Origin: Tomocerus qinae | Taxonomy: Eukaryota > Arthropoda > Collembola > Entomobryomorpha > Tomoceridae | Length of the DNA: 64,000 nt | Reading direction: 5' to 3' | Assembly (NCBI GenBank): GCA_020055645.1 | Contig: CM034547.1 | Span: forward strand, 26,436,513 to 26,500,512 | In this document: positions 11,901 to 22,600 of the stretch, piece by piece | Layout: each line of letters starts with the position of its first letter | Position numbering within the stretch: the first letter of the stretch is position 1 | The notes under the pieces: model-generated | Told to the model about the DNA's origin: nothing | The model's input: the letters and a program-made list of their open reading frames with translations, nothing else | Database searches by the model: none | Program-made: the position numbers and the translations under genes

Positions 11901-14900
11901 TGGGCCAGAAAAGAGGCAAAAATAGTTACGGGAGGCAATAAATATAATAATAGGTAATGTGGCATTTTGGAGGAAACGGAGGAAATGAGATACCACTGCC
12001 TAAATTCAGCCAATGCAATGAGGATATTGATTTTAGTCATAGTACGTCCATAAGCTTGAAAGTCCTTTGGAAGAAAATGCTCCGAGCATTTAGCATTACA
12101 CAAGTAACGAGGTTCCTTATTTGTAATTTTGCAAATAGATATCCATTCTTCATTTTTAGGGAACCTGTGGAAGGTGACATGCGGTTTGCCATTGTAATTG
12201 ATGTTCCGCTGATTGTTCAGACAGAAACTGATCACACAACTTGCCATTCTACTCAATAATATTATTCGCAGTGTTAAATTAACTTCCTCAGTTCAATCTT
12301 GGAGAATTTGCAGTGTACCAAAGACTAGTCTAACTGCACCCAGTTTTCCCCTTAGATGATGTCCTAATGATTTCAAACTGGCTGCAGAAAGAGGGCAAAA
12401 TGTTCTATTGTCTTCACGTTGTATGGGGAAAGGGTAAAAGGGTTGCCATGATTTCTATTCACGTTGGATTACCCAAATGGGGATATTTTAGCAAATTTTG
12501 AATTGTTGCAAGCTACAATGCAGTCATATCATGAATCATCTATTTTATTGCCTAATAGTTTTCATTTCAAGTAGACCTTCATTCTGGAATATGATATTGA
12601 GCAATGAGAATGAGAAATGTATATATTGAGCTATTTACATGCATGTCTTATGCAGTTATTACACTATAAATATTATGCCATGTAGACTTTTATTCTGTAA
12701 TACGATATTGAGCATGAGCAATGAGAAACAAGTATAAACCGGAAGAACACACATTGTGGATATATAAATATAGTGCATAATCCTCATAATCGAACAAGGA
12801 ATGATGTGATTAATATTAAATTAGTATCGTACAAACAAACTCTTCCTACAATGACCTTTAAAATGATAACTCAGCAAGCAAATTACTGACAACTGAAAAA
12901 TGTGTGAATACTAAATATATCTAAACATTAGACCGTTTCTGGTGATTCCTGACCACCCGATCCTTGTTCCTCAGTAGTATCCAGGCGTCGATAGCCTTTC
13001 TTAGACAAGTTTTCCTTCTTAGCTTTGGTAAACTTCTTAATAGCATTTAAACGCCGATGGTAATAAAAATAGATGATTCATAGTTAATGGCATAAAATTT
13101 ATAGTGTAATAACTGCATAAGACGTGCATGTAAATAGCTCAATATATACATTTCTCATTCTCATTGCTCAATATCTAGTCTAGGGGTTCACTGACTGATA
13201 TTTAAAACTAACCGCAAAGCAAAGTACCTTATTTTTGGGAAAAACAATAAAACACTTAGCCGAATGTTTGTAGGCTTCCCCGCCGCAGTGTCTAACTATC
13301 CGTCTCTTTGACGAGGCGGTTTCCCTTGTCGGTTTGTAACTCTATGCTGTGGCGCTGCTGATTGTAGTGTGAAAATATATAAACCTGGTGGAGACAGAAT
13401 TTGCTCCTCCGGAGACAGTTTTTGGACCTGAGCCTCTTAACTCTTTCGTACTGCTTTGCAACGTAAAGCGTAAAGTCGAAAGAGTATAAATATCTTAACT
13501 ACTCAATATCATATTCCAGAATGAAGGTCTACTTGAAATGAAAACTATTAGGCAATAAAATAGATGATTCATGATATGACTGCATTGTAGCTTGCAACAA
13601 TTCAAAATTTGCTAAAATATCCCCATTTGGGTAATCTATAGAATTTTCGTCATAGAAATAGCCAATCAGAAGGCTGGATTTCAAAAAATTTCAACCAATC
13701 AGAAGGCTTATCGCCGTACCACAGGGCAACCATAGGTCTGATGTTGGCTGATTCTAACAGTACTATAATAATAATTAATAATATTACCAATATTCATGAT
13801 GTTATCTCTTATTGGATCAAAAACCAGCCAGTCATAGAAAAGCGCAAGTTTGGCATTGGCGGCTGCAACGGCGTGGGTACAAGTGGTAAGTAGCCAACCG
13901 ATAACAGCCCATCGAGGAAGAATGTCGGAACTCAGAATTTCATTCGGCGGATGAATCACTCCCACAATAAATCTAATCATATCTGCCCGAAGCGACTGTG
14001 ACTCCGGAGTCCCCAAATACTACAAATAAATTAGATAATTACAATTAGATAATTACAATTAGTTAATTACAATTAAGGCGGGTTACCTGGCGCTGTATCC
14101 AATCCTGGTATCTCTTTTGCATTCCGAAGCGTACGTTGGAGGTGAGGAAAATAATTTTTTTCTCCATTTCGGGAGTCAGTCTTGACTGAAAATACTTTCG
14201 TGAGGTTCGAACGTTTAGCAGTTGACTGACGCCAGTCAAATGAGGAGAAAGTGCCTTCGGGTTGTAAAAGATGTCTTTCCAGATGGACTGCATTTCAGGG
14301 ATTCGGGACACGTTCTGCAGAAGGCGCACAAAATCACGCCCCATACCCAAAGTCGGGTTCATGCAACAATCCGTAAAATGGTCACGGATCAAACTCACTA
14401 AAAAGTTGACCTGAATAAACAAACAGTTATTTTTAGTTTTGGTGGTCGTTACGGTTGTAGTTGTTACGTACCTCTTTCTGCTTCAAACTGGCCAGTTGAG
14501 GAGCAATGTGATCTTCCAGGATTCGGAGAAAAGTGTAAATGACAGAGGTCATGAGGAATGGGTGTTTTTCGAGCCAGGGTCGGTTGTCGGAGTAAATGTC
14601 TAGCATGTTCTCGGCTAGCCACAAGTTGCGATTTGAAATGTCGCCACCCGCAATCTGCCTCATCAAATTCCAACAAAGCATGTCCGCCCCGTTGACACCC
14701 GCACGGACCATCTCCCTATAACAATTAATTACAATTAAGCACCCCTATGCAACAGAAAACATGTGTGTGGGAATTTCATATGGGATTTTGACATCGAGTG
14801 ACGTCATCAATGTCACTCAATTTACCTTACATTATCGTTTACCAGCGGATAGTGAATACAAATCAATATTTCGTGAAATCTGGAATTGCTATTTTCTATT

Positions 14901-17578
14901 TCTAAAATGTAAACTGTTATACTATGTACATAGTTCGAGTACAGTACACCTGCATAAATATCTTGTAATTGTATGTAATGTTATTTATTATTATACTTTT
15001 CACGTCAGTAAGTACTTGCCCGCCCGTTATAATATACGGATTGATATATTATTCAGTTTTCACTGTTTGGAGTATAATAAAACACTACTGTAGCTTTAAA
15101 TCATACTCTTCCGATCCGAAACTCGCTTCTCTGTCACACTGTATACGAATATGTTTTTCAATGTAAAATGAGTTTCTGATGGAGTAAAACTCTTAGTTTG
15201 CATTATCTTACCATAATATGTGCAAACGCTATTCACTATTGAGAGCATTGTTTCATGAAATATTACCCCTTGGGGTAGTAACTAGGGAGCATATAGAATT
15301 TGATAATGAATATCTGCAATTTCATTGGCTAATCGAAAAAAATTTCCACCTATCAGAATCGTTTTTGAGAGCGGTCTGAATTTGAAAATCCCCATGGATT
15401 CTATATTTGGACAGTATACAAGCATTTATTTGTTTTTTCAATATTTCAATAAATCCGCCGTAACTTTCAAACGGCGGGTTTCCAAGAAAAATTAAAAACC
15501 TGACACACCTCGTGGACTTTCACTCTACTATACAAAGAGGAAGTGGCACGTGCGCATTGATTAATAAAGTAGTCAATAAAATGTTTTTCATAATATGAAA
15601 CTTTCGCTTACTGATACACGTAGACAAGAATCTGCATTATAAAAATGTTCTAAGCTGGTAAAAATAAAAATATTTTAATTTAAACTGATACCCGTGGACA
15701 AGAATTTGCAGTATGATACTTTTAATCTATTTGGTACTTTGTAGTAGAGCTAGAACATTTAATTTCCCATATAATTTCGGTTTACTCAACCTCTTTTGCA
15801 AAATTCTATAGAAGTATTGGGGGCTACTAGTAATATATAAATTGGTATAATATATCAAGGTGTTTCTAACATTTCACCATATATAGGTACTAGGTATTAC
15901 ATTACTAGAGTAGTACTAGAGTAGTTATAAATACCTTGACATGTTAATTAATTGTAAATAATAATAGGGTTGATCCACATATTACGTCAACATGTTAGGG
16001 AGGGAGGGGGTACAGGGAAATGCTTACACTTGTTGACAGGGGGAGAGAGGGGGTCCAAGCTCATGATTATGTCATGATGTCATAATTAAATTGCAAAAAT
16101 TAATAGTAAAGAATCGGGTAAAAACAAGTCAAAAACTGAAAATAGACATTTCTATTCAAAATATTTCTAAGTTTTAACCCTTAAATGCTTTAATAAACAA
16201 CATTTTAGGCCGTCGAATTAAATTGCTTTAAAAAATTTTTTTGCAGTGTAGGTAGGGGTATGGACCAATGTTGACATAATATCATAGGGGGGGGGTTTGG
16301 CAAATGTTGACATAATATCATAGGGGGGGGTTTGGCAAATGTTGACATGTGATGACAAAGGGAGGGAGGGGGTCCGAAAAATCGCGATTTTTTGATTACG
16401 TAATATGTGGATCACCCCATATACAAATTGGTATATATAATATATCAACGTTTTATAACACTTAGAGGTACTGCTATCATTTATTAATAAAGTACCTACC
16501 TCTTTTGTTGTTGTTATAAATACCTTGATATATATTAGATTAGTATTATATTAACCTGACGACCCAGACCAACTGTCCTCTGGAGACGTCTGTCAATTTG
16601 AGATACTTTTCCAAAGCGATCATCACTAAATTTTCGACAACAACGTTCATGTTGTCCCGACTGAGAAAAGCCAGGTCACGGAAACACTGAAAGATAAAAT
16701 TTATTAGTTATTGGCATTTCTGTGACGTCTTTTATCATTTATGTCATCAGGGTCGTACTTTGGCCGCTGCTGTGGGTTCGGTGAGGATTGTTGAGAGGAG
16801 CCCGAGACAAATGTCATCGTGGGTCTTGTGGTCACGGCAGGCGGCGGAGGAGAGTGCGTCGTGGGCTTCTCGTTCCGACGCATTTCCTACTAATCTTGTT
16901 AAAACTCCTCGGGCTCTTTCGAATTTCTAAAATAAATCAAAAAGCGTAAGAAATTCATTTGCATTCATTTGTTAAGCCAAAACCAGCGACAAGAAAATCA
17001 GCCGCTGGGTTGGCTTGGTTTTAGCTCGTCCATTTACAATAAATACTTTATTTATACGCAGTTAGTCAAGTCAACAAAATGAACATTAGTCAACAAGTCA
17101 AGTCAACAAGATGAACATTGGTTGGGCAGTCAGTCAAGCCAACAAGAGGAACATGTTGTAAATGGTAAGAGATTGAAATTCGGGTATTTTGTGTATAATT
17201 AAGAAATAGGGAGTAACCGATTTGCATTGAGGGCGAAAAAATGGTGGCCAAAGAGGAAATGCAAGAAGGAAGGAGAGTAGTTAGCAGTTGAAGAAGGGAG
17301 AGTGGATGAGGAGTAGGAGGGGGAGACGGGGAACGGTGGTCTCCACTCGGGCGCATGCCCAGACGCGCGCCACAGACTTTAACACCAAATAATACACAAG
17401 TGAGAATTCGCCGGATTTCGGAGTGGGAAGTGAAAATGGACATTTTTCGAAAACGGGTCGGTTTTTTGGATTGTAAATAAAAAGACTGATTTACCTCTTC
17501 GGTGTCATCCTTCCACTCTATAGCAGAATGGTAGAAAAGCCTTGGGAAGCTAGTTTTATCTGCCTGCATGATGTACAT
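9000..17578 (-). CDS. INTS3: Integrator complex subunit 3 (INTS3/SOSS-A), 9 exons, C-terminal part missing
   Basis: Exons on the minus strand: 17578-17495, 16926-16759, 16686-16556, 14715-14472, 14410-14087, 14019-13788, 10461-10382, 10309-9555, 9150-9000; all phases join and introns are GT-AG. Product about 720 aa from the Met at 17578 (alternative Met 17569). Family matches include [78 protein letters not shown] and [11 protein letters not shown], followed by an acidic low-complexity region (exon 8) with runs of Ile. INTS3 is a HEAT-repeat scaffold of the nuclear Integrator and of the SOSS DNA-damage complex. The family is usually about 1000 residues; this model stops about 300 short, 34 bp before element B1. 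Either the C-terminus is encoded beyond the window's left edge through a donor in exon 9, or the gene was truncated by the insertion. Identity confidence is high, 3' end confidence is low. Confidence 0.9.
9187..9254. mobile_element. 68-bp palindromic hAT-type MITE with 8-bp TSD
   Basis: A near-perfect palindrome with termini CACAGTATTTTGATCCC / GGGATCAAAATACTGTG, flanked on both sides by AAACTACT (9179-9186 and 9255-9262). Eight-base target duplications are diagnostic of the hAT superfamily. It lies in INTS3 intron 8. A sister copy is at 59235-59305. Confidence 0.85.
9263..9515. mobile_element. Inverted-repeat MITE, about 250 bp
   Basis: The arms around 9266-9335 and 9440-9515 are inverted copies (GAGATTTAATCGCTG at the outside; GATTTTCGCGCAAA inside). 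The inner part TTAGTTTTCTGAGTACTATA is shared with the element at 34937-35131, so the two are related subfamilies. It lies in INTS3 intron 8. Confidence 0.65.
10480..10585. repeat. AT-rich imperfect tandem repeat
   Basis: About two and a half copies of a TATAATTATCATAATACTATAATAA-like unit (shown in part). The THAP-type element has inserted within this repeat: the repeat's CATAATACTATAAT sequence is split between 10581 and 13764. Confidence 0.5.
10923..11156 (+). pseudogene. THAP-domain fragment, copy 1 (frameshifted)
   Basis: Frame 1 begins MASCVISFC (the first two zinc-binding cysteines, C-x4-C), and frame 2 continues [14 protein letters not shown] ... CSEHFLPKD, which is the FHRFP and C-x2-H part of a C2CH THAP zinc finger. 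Compared with the inverted copy at 12256-12050 it lacks one base after TTTCTGT, which breaks the frame between the halves. Part of the left half of the nested fold-back element; a non-functional remnant. Confidence 0.7.
11885..12256 (-). CDS. THAP-type zinc-finger fragment, copy 2 (open frame, 123 aa)
   Basis: The frame reads through a whole THAP-like domain: [13 protein letters not shown] (C-x4-C), [13 protein letters not shown], then [13 protein letters not shown] with C-x2-H. Beyond the domain, similarity to anything recognisable ends and the frame runs into unrelated repeat sequence. THAP fingers bind DNA, usually transposon subterminal sites. It may be a relic of a transposase N-terminus amplified as part of a fold-back element, or an expressed small DNA-binding protein that could act as a repressor. 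No promoter evidence. Confidence 0.5.
   Translation of the reverse strand: MSRMASCVISFCLNNQRNINYNGKPHVTFHRFPKNEEWISICKITNKEPRYLCNAKCSEHFLPKDFQAYGRTMTKINILIALAEFRQWYLISSVSSKMPHYLLLYLLPPVTIFASFLAQSNKK
12926..13066 (-). pseudogene. Possible captured C-terminal exon, about 43 codons
   Basis: An open frame ending at TAA 12926-12928 encodes a basic segment ([14 protein letters not shown], then [12 protein letters not shown]) followed by an acidic/polar tail ending QESPETV. It is GC-richer and more protein-like than the surrounding repeat, and lies at the centre of the innermost palindrome. I do not recognise the protein. It could be a gene fragment carried by the element. No start codon or clear splice acceptor is assigned. 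Confidence 0.3.
15967..16424. mobile_element. MITE with G-tract interior, about 460 bp
   Basis: Ends are inverted: TTGATCCACATATTACGTCAA at the left (shown less one base elsewhere) and TTACGTAATATGTGGATCA at the right. The interior has several GGGAGGGAGGGGG tracts and a duplicated TGTTGACATAATATCATAGG unit followed by runs of 7-9 G. It lies in INTS3 intron 3. The remainder of that intron (14716-15966) has only a diffuse copy of the CAATT/ATTGG fold-back family near 15290-15420 and no gene I can support. Confidence 0.55.
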
Positions 17579-18811
17579 GCATCCCGTCCGAGCACGTGTG
17601 GTCAACTGAGCTCTTTCTTGCCCTGCCGACTCACTTTCTATCCCTCGACGATCAACCAAACTCACTATACGCCTATCACCACGACTACGACGTTGTACTA
17701 CTACTACTTCATGCTCCATCTCTACTATACCCATCCATGTACTATATTATTATTATATCTTCTATACTATAATTTACTATATTATATTATATAGGTAGGT
17801 ATTGTTGTTACTCTTTTATTATTATTATACTTACTGCCTCGATAATGCCGGGGCCGGGCACGAAAACCTTGCCACCCGGTCCTCCTTCTGCTCTTTCCGC
17901 CCCGACTTTTCTTGTCCATTCACACTCACAAGTCTTTTCCCCGCTCGATCTTCAACTTACTCTTCTTCTTCAAAAATCCTCCTTCACTCTAACACCAAAA
18001 CTGCAAAACAACCAAAGAAAATCTTGTTGACGTTTCCTTTTGTCGCTCATTGATTCTCTACTCTCTTGGCTTGACTCACGTTCACGTTATCGGTAATTCA
18101 ACTTTTCGTGTTTTTTTGATTGATGACATAAATAATAACTAGTCCAATAAAATATTGCACGTAAGTAGCAGGAAATGGATTGAATAAAATTAATTCACCC
18201 CCAAGAGTTATTAATCTAATGTATTAACCTGGTGGATTCCTTTTCGTATTGTTCGTCCTTCTAGTGAGAAATTTTGTTGACACGTTGACAGACTTTTAAA
18301 ACGATGCAAGTTGCACAGAAAATATTTCTATAGATTTTCGTGACTGATTACCATATACGTGACACAACAAATCCAAAATCAAACACAAATAACAGAGTTA
18401 TGGTAACATCGATTTGAAAATAGTAATACGTTTTCCACTTTTGTTTTGAAAATTGCTACGATCCACTCTAGAGACAACTAAAGGTGTCGAGTGTGCCGTA
18501 AATGCCGCATGCCGTAAATGCCGTAAATAGAATTTACGGCATTTGGTATTTGGCGGCATGCCGTACATTATTTTTTACGTTTTTAGCGGTTTTTATACAT
18601 AAATTGATGTGGTAAGTGAGTAAAAACACGCTAAAAGTGATTTTATACATCAATATTGTGTATTAACATCATTATATGCTGATGAGTTGTTTTCCCCTGA
18701 TCTATTTCCATTATATTGTTACCAAATCAACCTAATAATACGCTTGGCAAAATTACAGTTTATTTGAAATGAATGATTTGTGTTTTATTTTTCAGACAGA
18801 CGTATTTTGAG
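17579..18811. promoter_or_regulatory. Divergent INTS3-LSM3 intergenic region
   Basis: INTS3 (minus) and LSM3 (plus) start codons face away from each other about 1.2 kb apart, so promoters of both should lie here. Visible content: a TAT/ATT-rich simple-sequence tract at about 17690-17835; a GC-richer pyrimidine-rich block at about 17840-18060; and a hairpin-forming GCCGTAAATGCCG repeat cluster at about 18490-18575. No TATA box or initiator can be assigned with confidence. Confidence 0.4.
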
Positions 18812-19509
18812 ATGGCAGATGATCTTGATCAGGTATTACCACTGTCAAGGTAGGTAAAATTTTAGATTGGCAGAGACGCAACGCAACGTAAATTTCGTGC
18901 TCCCCGTTGCCATTGGCAACGTAACCAGGGAGGGGTCAAAGGGTAACATCAAAGTCTTTACTTTGCAAAGGTTGCAAAATTTTTTAGTTTATTTATTGTG
19001 AGATTGACAATCTGAAATATTTACCTACTTTGGCCACTATTATTAAATTTTAGGAAAGCAGCCGACATCAGCATGAAAATGAGATTGTCGGGTGGTTTCT
19101 AGGGAAGAGTTAATGATGATGAAAGATGGTTGAAATGTTGAATTCGCAGAATATCGAAGGGGACACTCAGTTGAAGGAGCCCTTAGACCTGCTGCTGTTA
19201 AGTTTGGACGAACGGGTGACGGTCAAGATGAAAAATGACAGAGAACTTCGTGGAAAACTCCACGCCTATGACCAGCATTTGAATTTAGTGCTCGGCGATG
19301 TCGAAGAAACGGTGACGATTATTGAAATTGACGATGAGACATACGAAGAGATCTACAAAACAACCCGAAGAACTATCGCCATGCTCTACGTCAGAGGTAA
19401 ACTCGGATATATATTAATATTCATTTAGCAGTATTCAATATCAATTATTAATTTTTTAGGAGACGGCGTGACGTTGATTGCGCCTCCCGCAAAGGCTCTT
19501 CATCAATAA
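18812..19509 (+). CDS. LSM3: U6 snRNA-associated Sm-like protein LSm3, 3 exons
   Basis: Exons 18812-18832 (MADDLDQ), 19150-19396 and 19460-19509; phases join and the last intron is GTAAAC...TTTTTTAG. Product about 105 aa, the usual LSm3 length. Sm1 and Sm2 motifs are clear: [40 protein letters not shown] and [14 protein letters not shown]. LSm3 is part of the LSm2-8 ring (U6 snRNP, splicing) and the LSm1-7 ring (mRNA decay). The first acceptor (ATTCGCAG) is pyrimidine-poor; an alternative start at ATG 19126 inside the second block gives a different short N-terminus. The gene ends 105 bp from the SARS1 stop, tail to tail. Confidence 0.93.
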
Positions 19510-19614
19510 ATAAATAATTTAATTTTTGTACAAGTTGTAAGACAAAGTTGATTGGATTTATTGGAAAGAGGCAAACAGGAATATTATAATTCATTCAATT
19601 CAAAGGCATCGTCT

Positions 19615-22600
19615 TCATTCTTCTCCAGCTTTCTTGGTCGGCTTCTTGGCCTTCTTCGTTTCCATCTCGATCGGCGCCTACACAAATTATAAATGAATTT
19701 ATAAACAAATATCAATAAATAAACAAATAAACGTACCTTGGCCACAAATGGAATAAACGTCTTGTATTTCTGGGGCATAAAAGGCTGTAAAGCGGGAGGG
19801 ACGTCGACGCCGGTTTCTGTTTGATGGTTTTCTAACAGGCAGCATATCACTCGAGTCACCGCACACATTGTCGCGTTCAGCATGTGCACGTACGGGGTTG
19901 TAGCTGATGACTTTGTCTGTCCGTACCGAATCCGAAGACGTCGACTCTGCCAATTCACAAAATTGGAAATATTTTAGAGGAGGGGATTAGTCATATGAGG
20001 GAATCACTCCAAAAAAACTTTGCTCCTAAAGGGCTCGTAATGCCAGCTAATACCAACCCATGGCTAAGCCATCTAAAATTATATTATTATTAGTTTCGTC
20101 ACACAATATCATCTTAAGCTTAAGATTACTGTACAGTTAACTAATTTAAAGATATTGAAAATCAAATTAATTTATAAACTCAATAGAAGAGTCACGCAAG
20201 ATGCATCTTGATATTATTAATGATATTAATAGGTTCACCCCCAATGTGAGTGCAAAATGTACACTTACATGTACAGGGTGAGCCAGCACTATGTACACAA
20301 AGCCTAAGCCTTATAGCCCCTAAACGGAGGCTGCTGCGGAAACGGAAATGAGGCGACCACCATTGGTAAGAGGGATAGAAATAAAATGGGGTATAACAAT
20401 ATTTTTAATGAGCTGCGTTTTGCAAATTAATAATCAAGAAGTCGAAGGCCAAAATTCAGTGGTAAATTATTAAAATAAACATAAATTCCCTTTATTTAAT
20501 TAAATTTGTTCGTCGGTTTTCGGTGATTGTTTGCAACGATTTCCAAACGAATTGCAAGCCGAATTGCAAGAGGAATTCATTAAAAATCTTTTGCAACTGT
20601 CTTACTGCAGTTTAGTTGCCACTTTTCTTAAATTTTTGACCTTCTCATGAGTTAAACACAATATTGGCCTTTGGGAGCGATGATACTAACTTAAAAAATT
20701 AGCAGCGAGTATTACCTGCAAAGTAGCGTTTAAATTCCTTTAAGACTGATGAGAAAAAATTATTTAAGAAGGAAATGAAGGATTTTCCTTGAAAAACATC
20801 TTTGTCTCGTCTTTAAATGTGCAATTTTAACCAAATGAAATCTTCTAAACGTTTTTTAAGGGAAACCCTTCATTCCCTTCTTTCTTCCCAAAATATTTTT
20901 GATGAACTTCTCTTGCAAATCGTTTGGAAATCGTTGCAAACAATCACCGAAAACCGACAAACAAAAAGTTATCTCTCTTTCCAATTTGGTGGTCGCCTCA
21001 TTTTCGTAGCAGCCTCCGTTTAGGAGCTATAAGGCCTAGACTTTGTGTACATAGTTATGGCTCACGGTGTACATGCGATGTGTTGACATAAAAAGTTACT
21101 ATGTGTTGACAAAAATTGATTTCCAAAAAAAGTTGTTGACAAAATGGTGTTGACAAAAAGGGGTAGTAGTCCCTATTAATACAATGGGTTTATATTAAAC
21201 AAATGCGTTACTATAGAGTGACAAATCCGAGGCATCTTTTAGTCACGAATAGTTAATTAATAATTTTTTAAAAATTAAAAGGGCAAAGACGTATTTTTTA
21301 CCCCGAAATCGAGAAAAATAAAAAAATTGTCTAAAACCTCAAAAAAACGAGAAAATTAATATTTTTGCAAAAAAATCGCAAATTTTTCTCGGTGCCCCCC
21401 CCCGGAATTGAAAGGTACTGTATATGTATGTATGTTATATGGGGTGTACTGCCTCACTACAAAGTGATAGTATTGAGCGCAGGCCTCATTACGGGCCTAT
21501 TGCCAACTCCCTCAACACTGGTATCTATATAATAATAGCAGCACAAATGTCCTTTAACATCAACTTACGACTTTCAAATTTTTACTGCATAGGCAGATAA
21601 TAGTCAGAACCCCAAATTTCGAGTTTCAAAACGATATCTTTCATAGAAATCGTTTTATGATTTTTTGAATTTCGAATTTTAACATTGAAGGAGTGGGAGA
21701 AAACGCTCCGATCTGTCACGCTTTGTCCAAATACTCCTCCTACAGTTTTAATCCGATATTTACCAAACTTTTTCCGGACCTACTCGACTTAATAAAGAAG
21801 ACGGTAGCGACTCCAGTTTTTTATTTTTTAGTAGAAAATATTTTGCCAGTGAATTTCAAAAATTTGACAAAGTCCTACTCTTTAAGCAGGCAGGCCTCCG
21901 CCATGTAAAGGGATTAGTGTCCCTTTCACTTCGAACGGGGCGACCACAGCGGAGTCAAACTATTAATAGCAAGGCAAGGTTTATTTAGTCAGTATTATTT
22001 GGTTGTTAATTGTATAGGTTGACTTGACTTGACATAGGATTGGTTAATAATTGTGACAAGGTAGGTAGAAAATAGATATAAATAACGAGGACGATTAAAA
22101 TAGTGCACTATATTGGTAGCTAATTAAAATAACAGAGCTACTTAAAATGAAGAGGTGAAAATGACGTGAATATTTAAGATGACGGGAATATTTAAAATAA
22201 AGAAATTATTTAAAATGGCAGGAATGTTTAAAATGTCGAGGTTATTTAAAATGACGAGAAATTTTAAAATGACGAAATTATTTAAAATGACGTTTATAGA
22301 TTTAAAACAACGGGGTTATTCAAAATGAAGGGATGATTCTAAACGACGAAATTATTTAAAACTACGGGGTTATTTAAAATGACAGCTATTAAAAATGTTG
22401 GGTCATTTACAATGAAACTTATTTAAAATGTGGGGTCATTTACAATGACGTCTATTTCAAATGACGGGGTCATTTACAATGACATCTATTTAAAATATAA
22501 TCCATATAATATTAATGATAATACAATGAAAATCGGGCGTTATTGAATGGACTTCAAATATTTACTTTAATTTTGCTGCTTAGTTAAATGATGTTGAATT

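Larger units (their letters stand above)
10577..13766. mobile_element. Nested fold-back element with THAP-domain remnants, in INTS3 intron 6
   Basis: Outer inverted arms (about 10577-10707 and 13638-13766) begin TACTGTTAGAATCAGCC and contain two TCTGATTGG boxes about 32 bp apart. Within it are further inverted pairs: about 10708-11150 with 12050-12466 (THAP segments), about 12465-12600 with 13500-13640, and about 12594-12690 with 13083-13180. The structure is a set of nested palindromes almost 3.2 kb long. THAP domains are found in P-element-like transposases, so a P-like or other THAP-bearing origin is inferred; no catalytic domain is seen. Confidence 0.7.

Noticed and set aside
17090-17734. 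214-codon minus ORF as a separate gene
   Set aside because: Only residues around [19 protein letters not shown] belong to a gene: they are INTS3 exon 1, and the GTAAAT donor at 17494 ends it. The remainder of the ORF is intron.
19126-19428. LSM3 as an intronless short ORF
   Set aside because: Reading on past GTAAAC loses the conserved DGVTLIAPP Sm2 end, which is restored by splicing to 19460.
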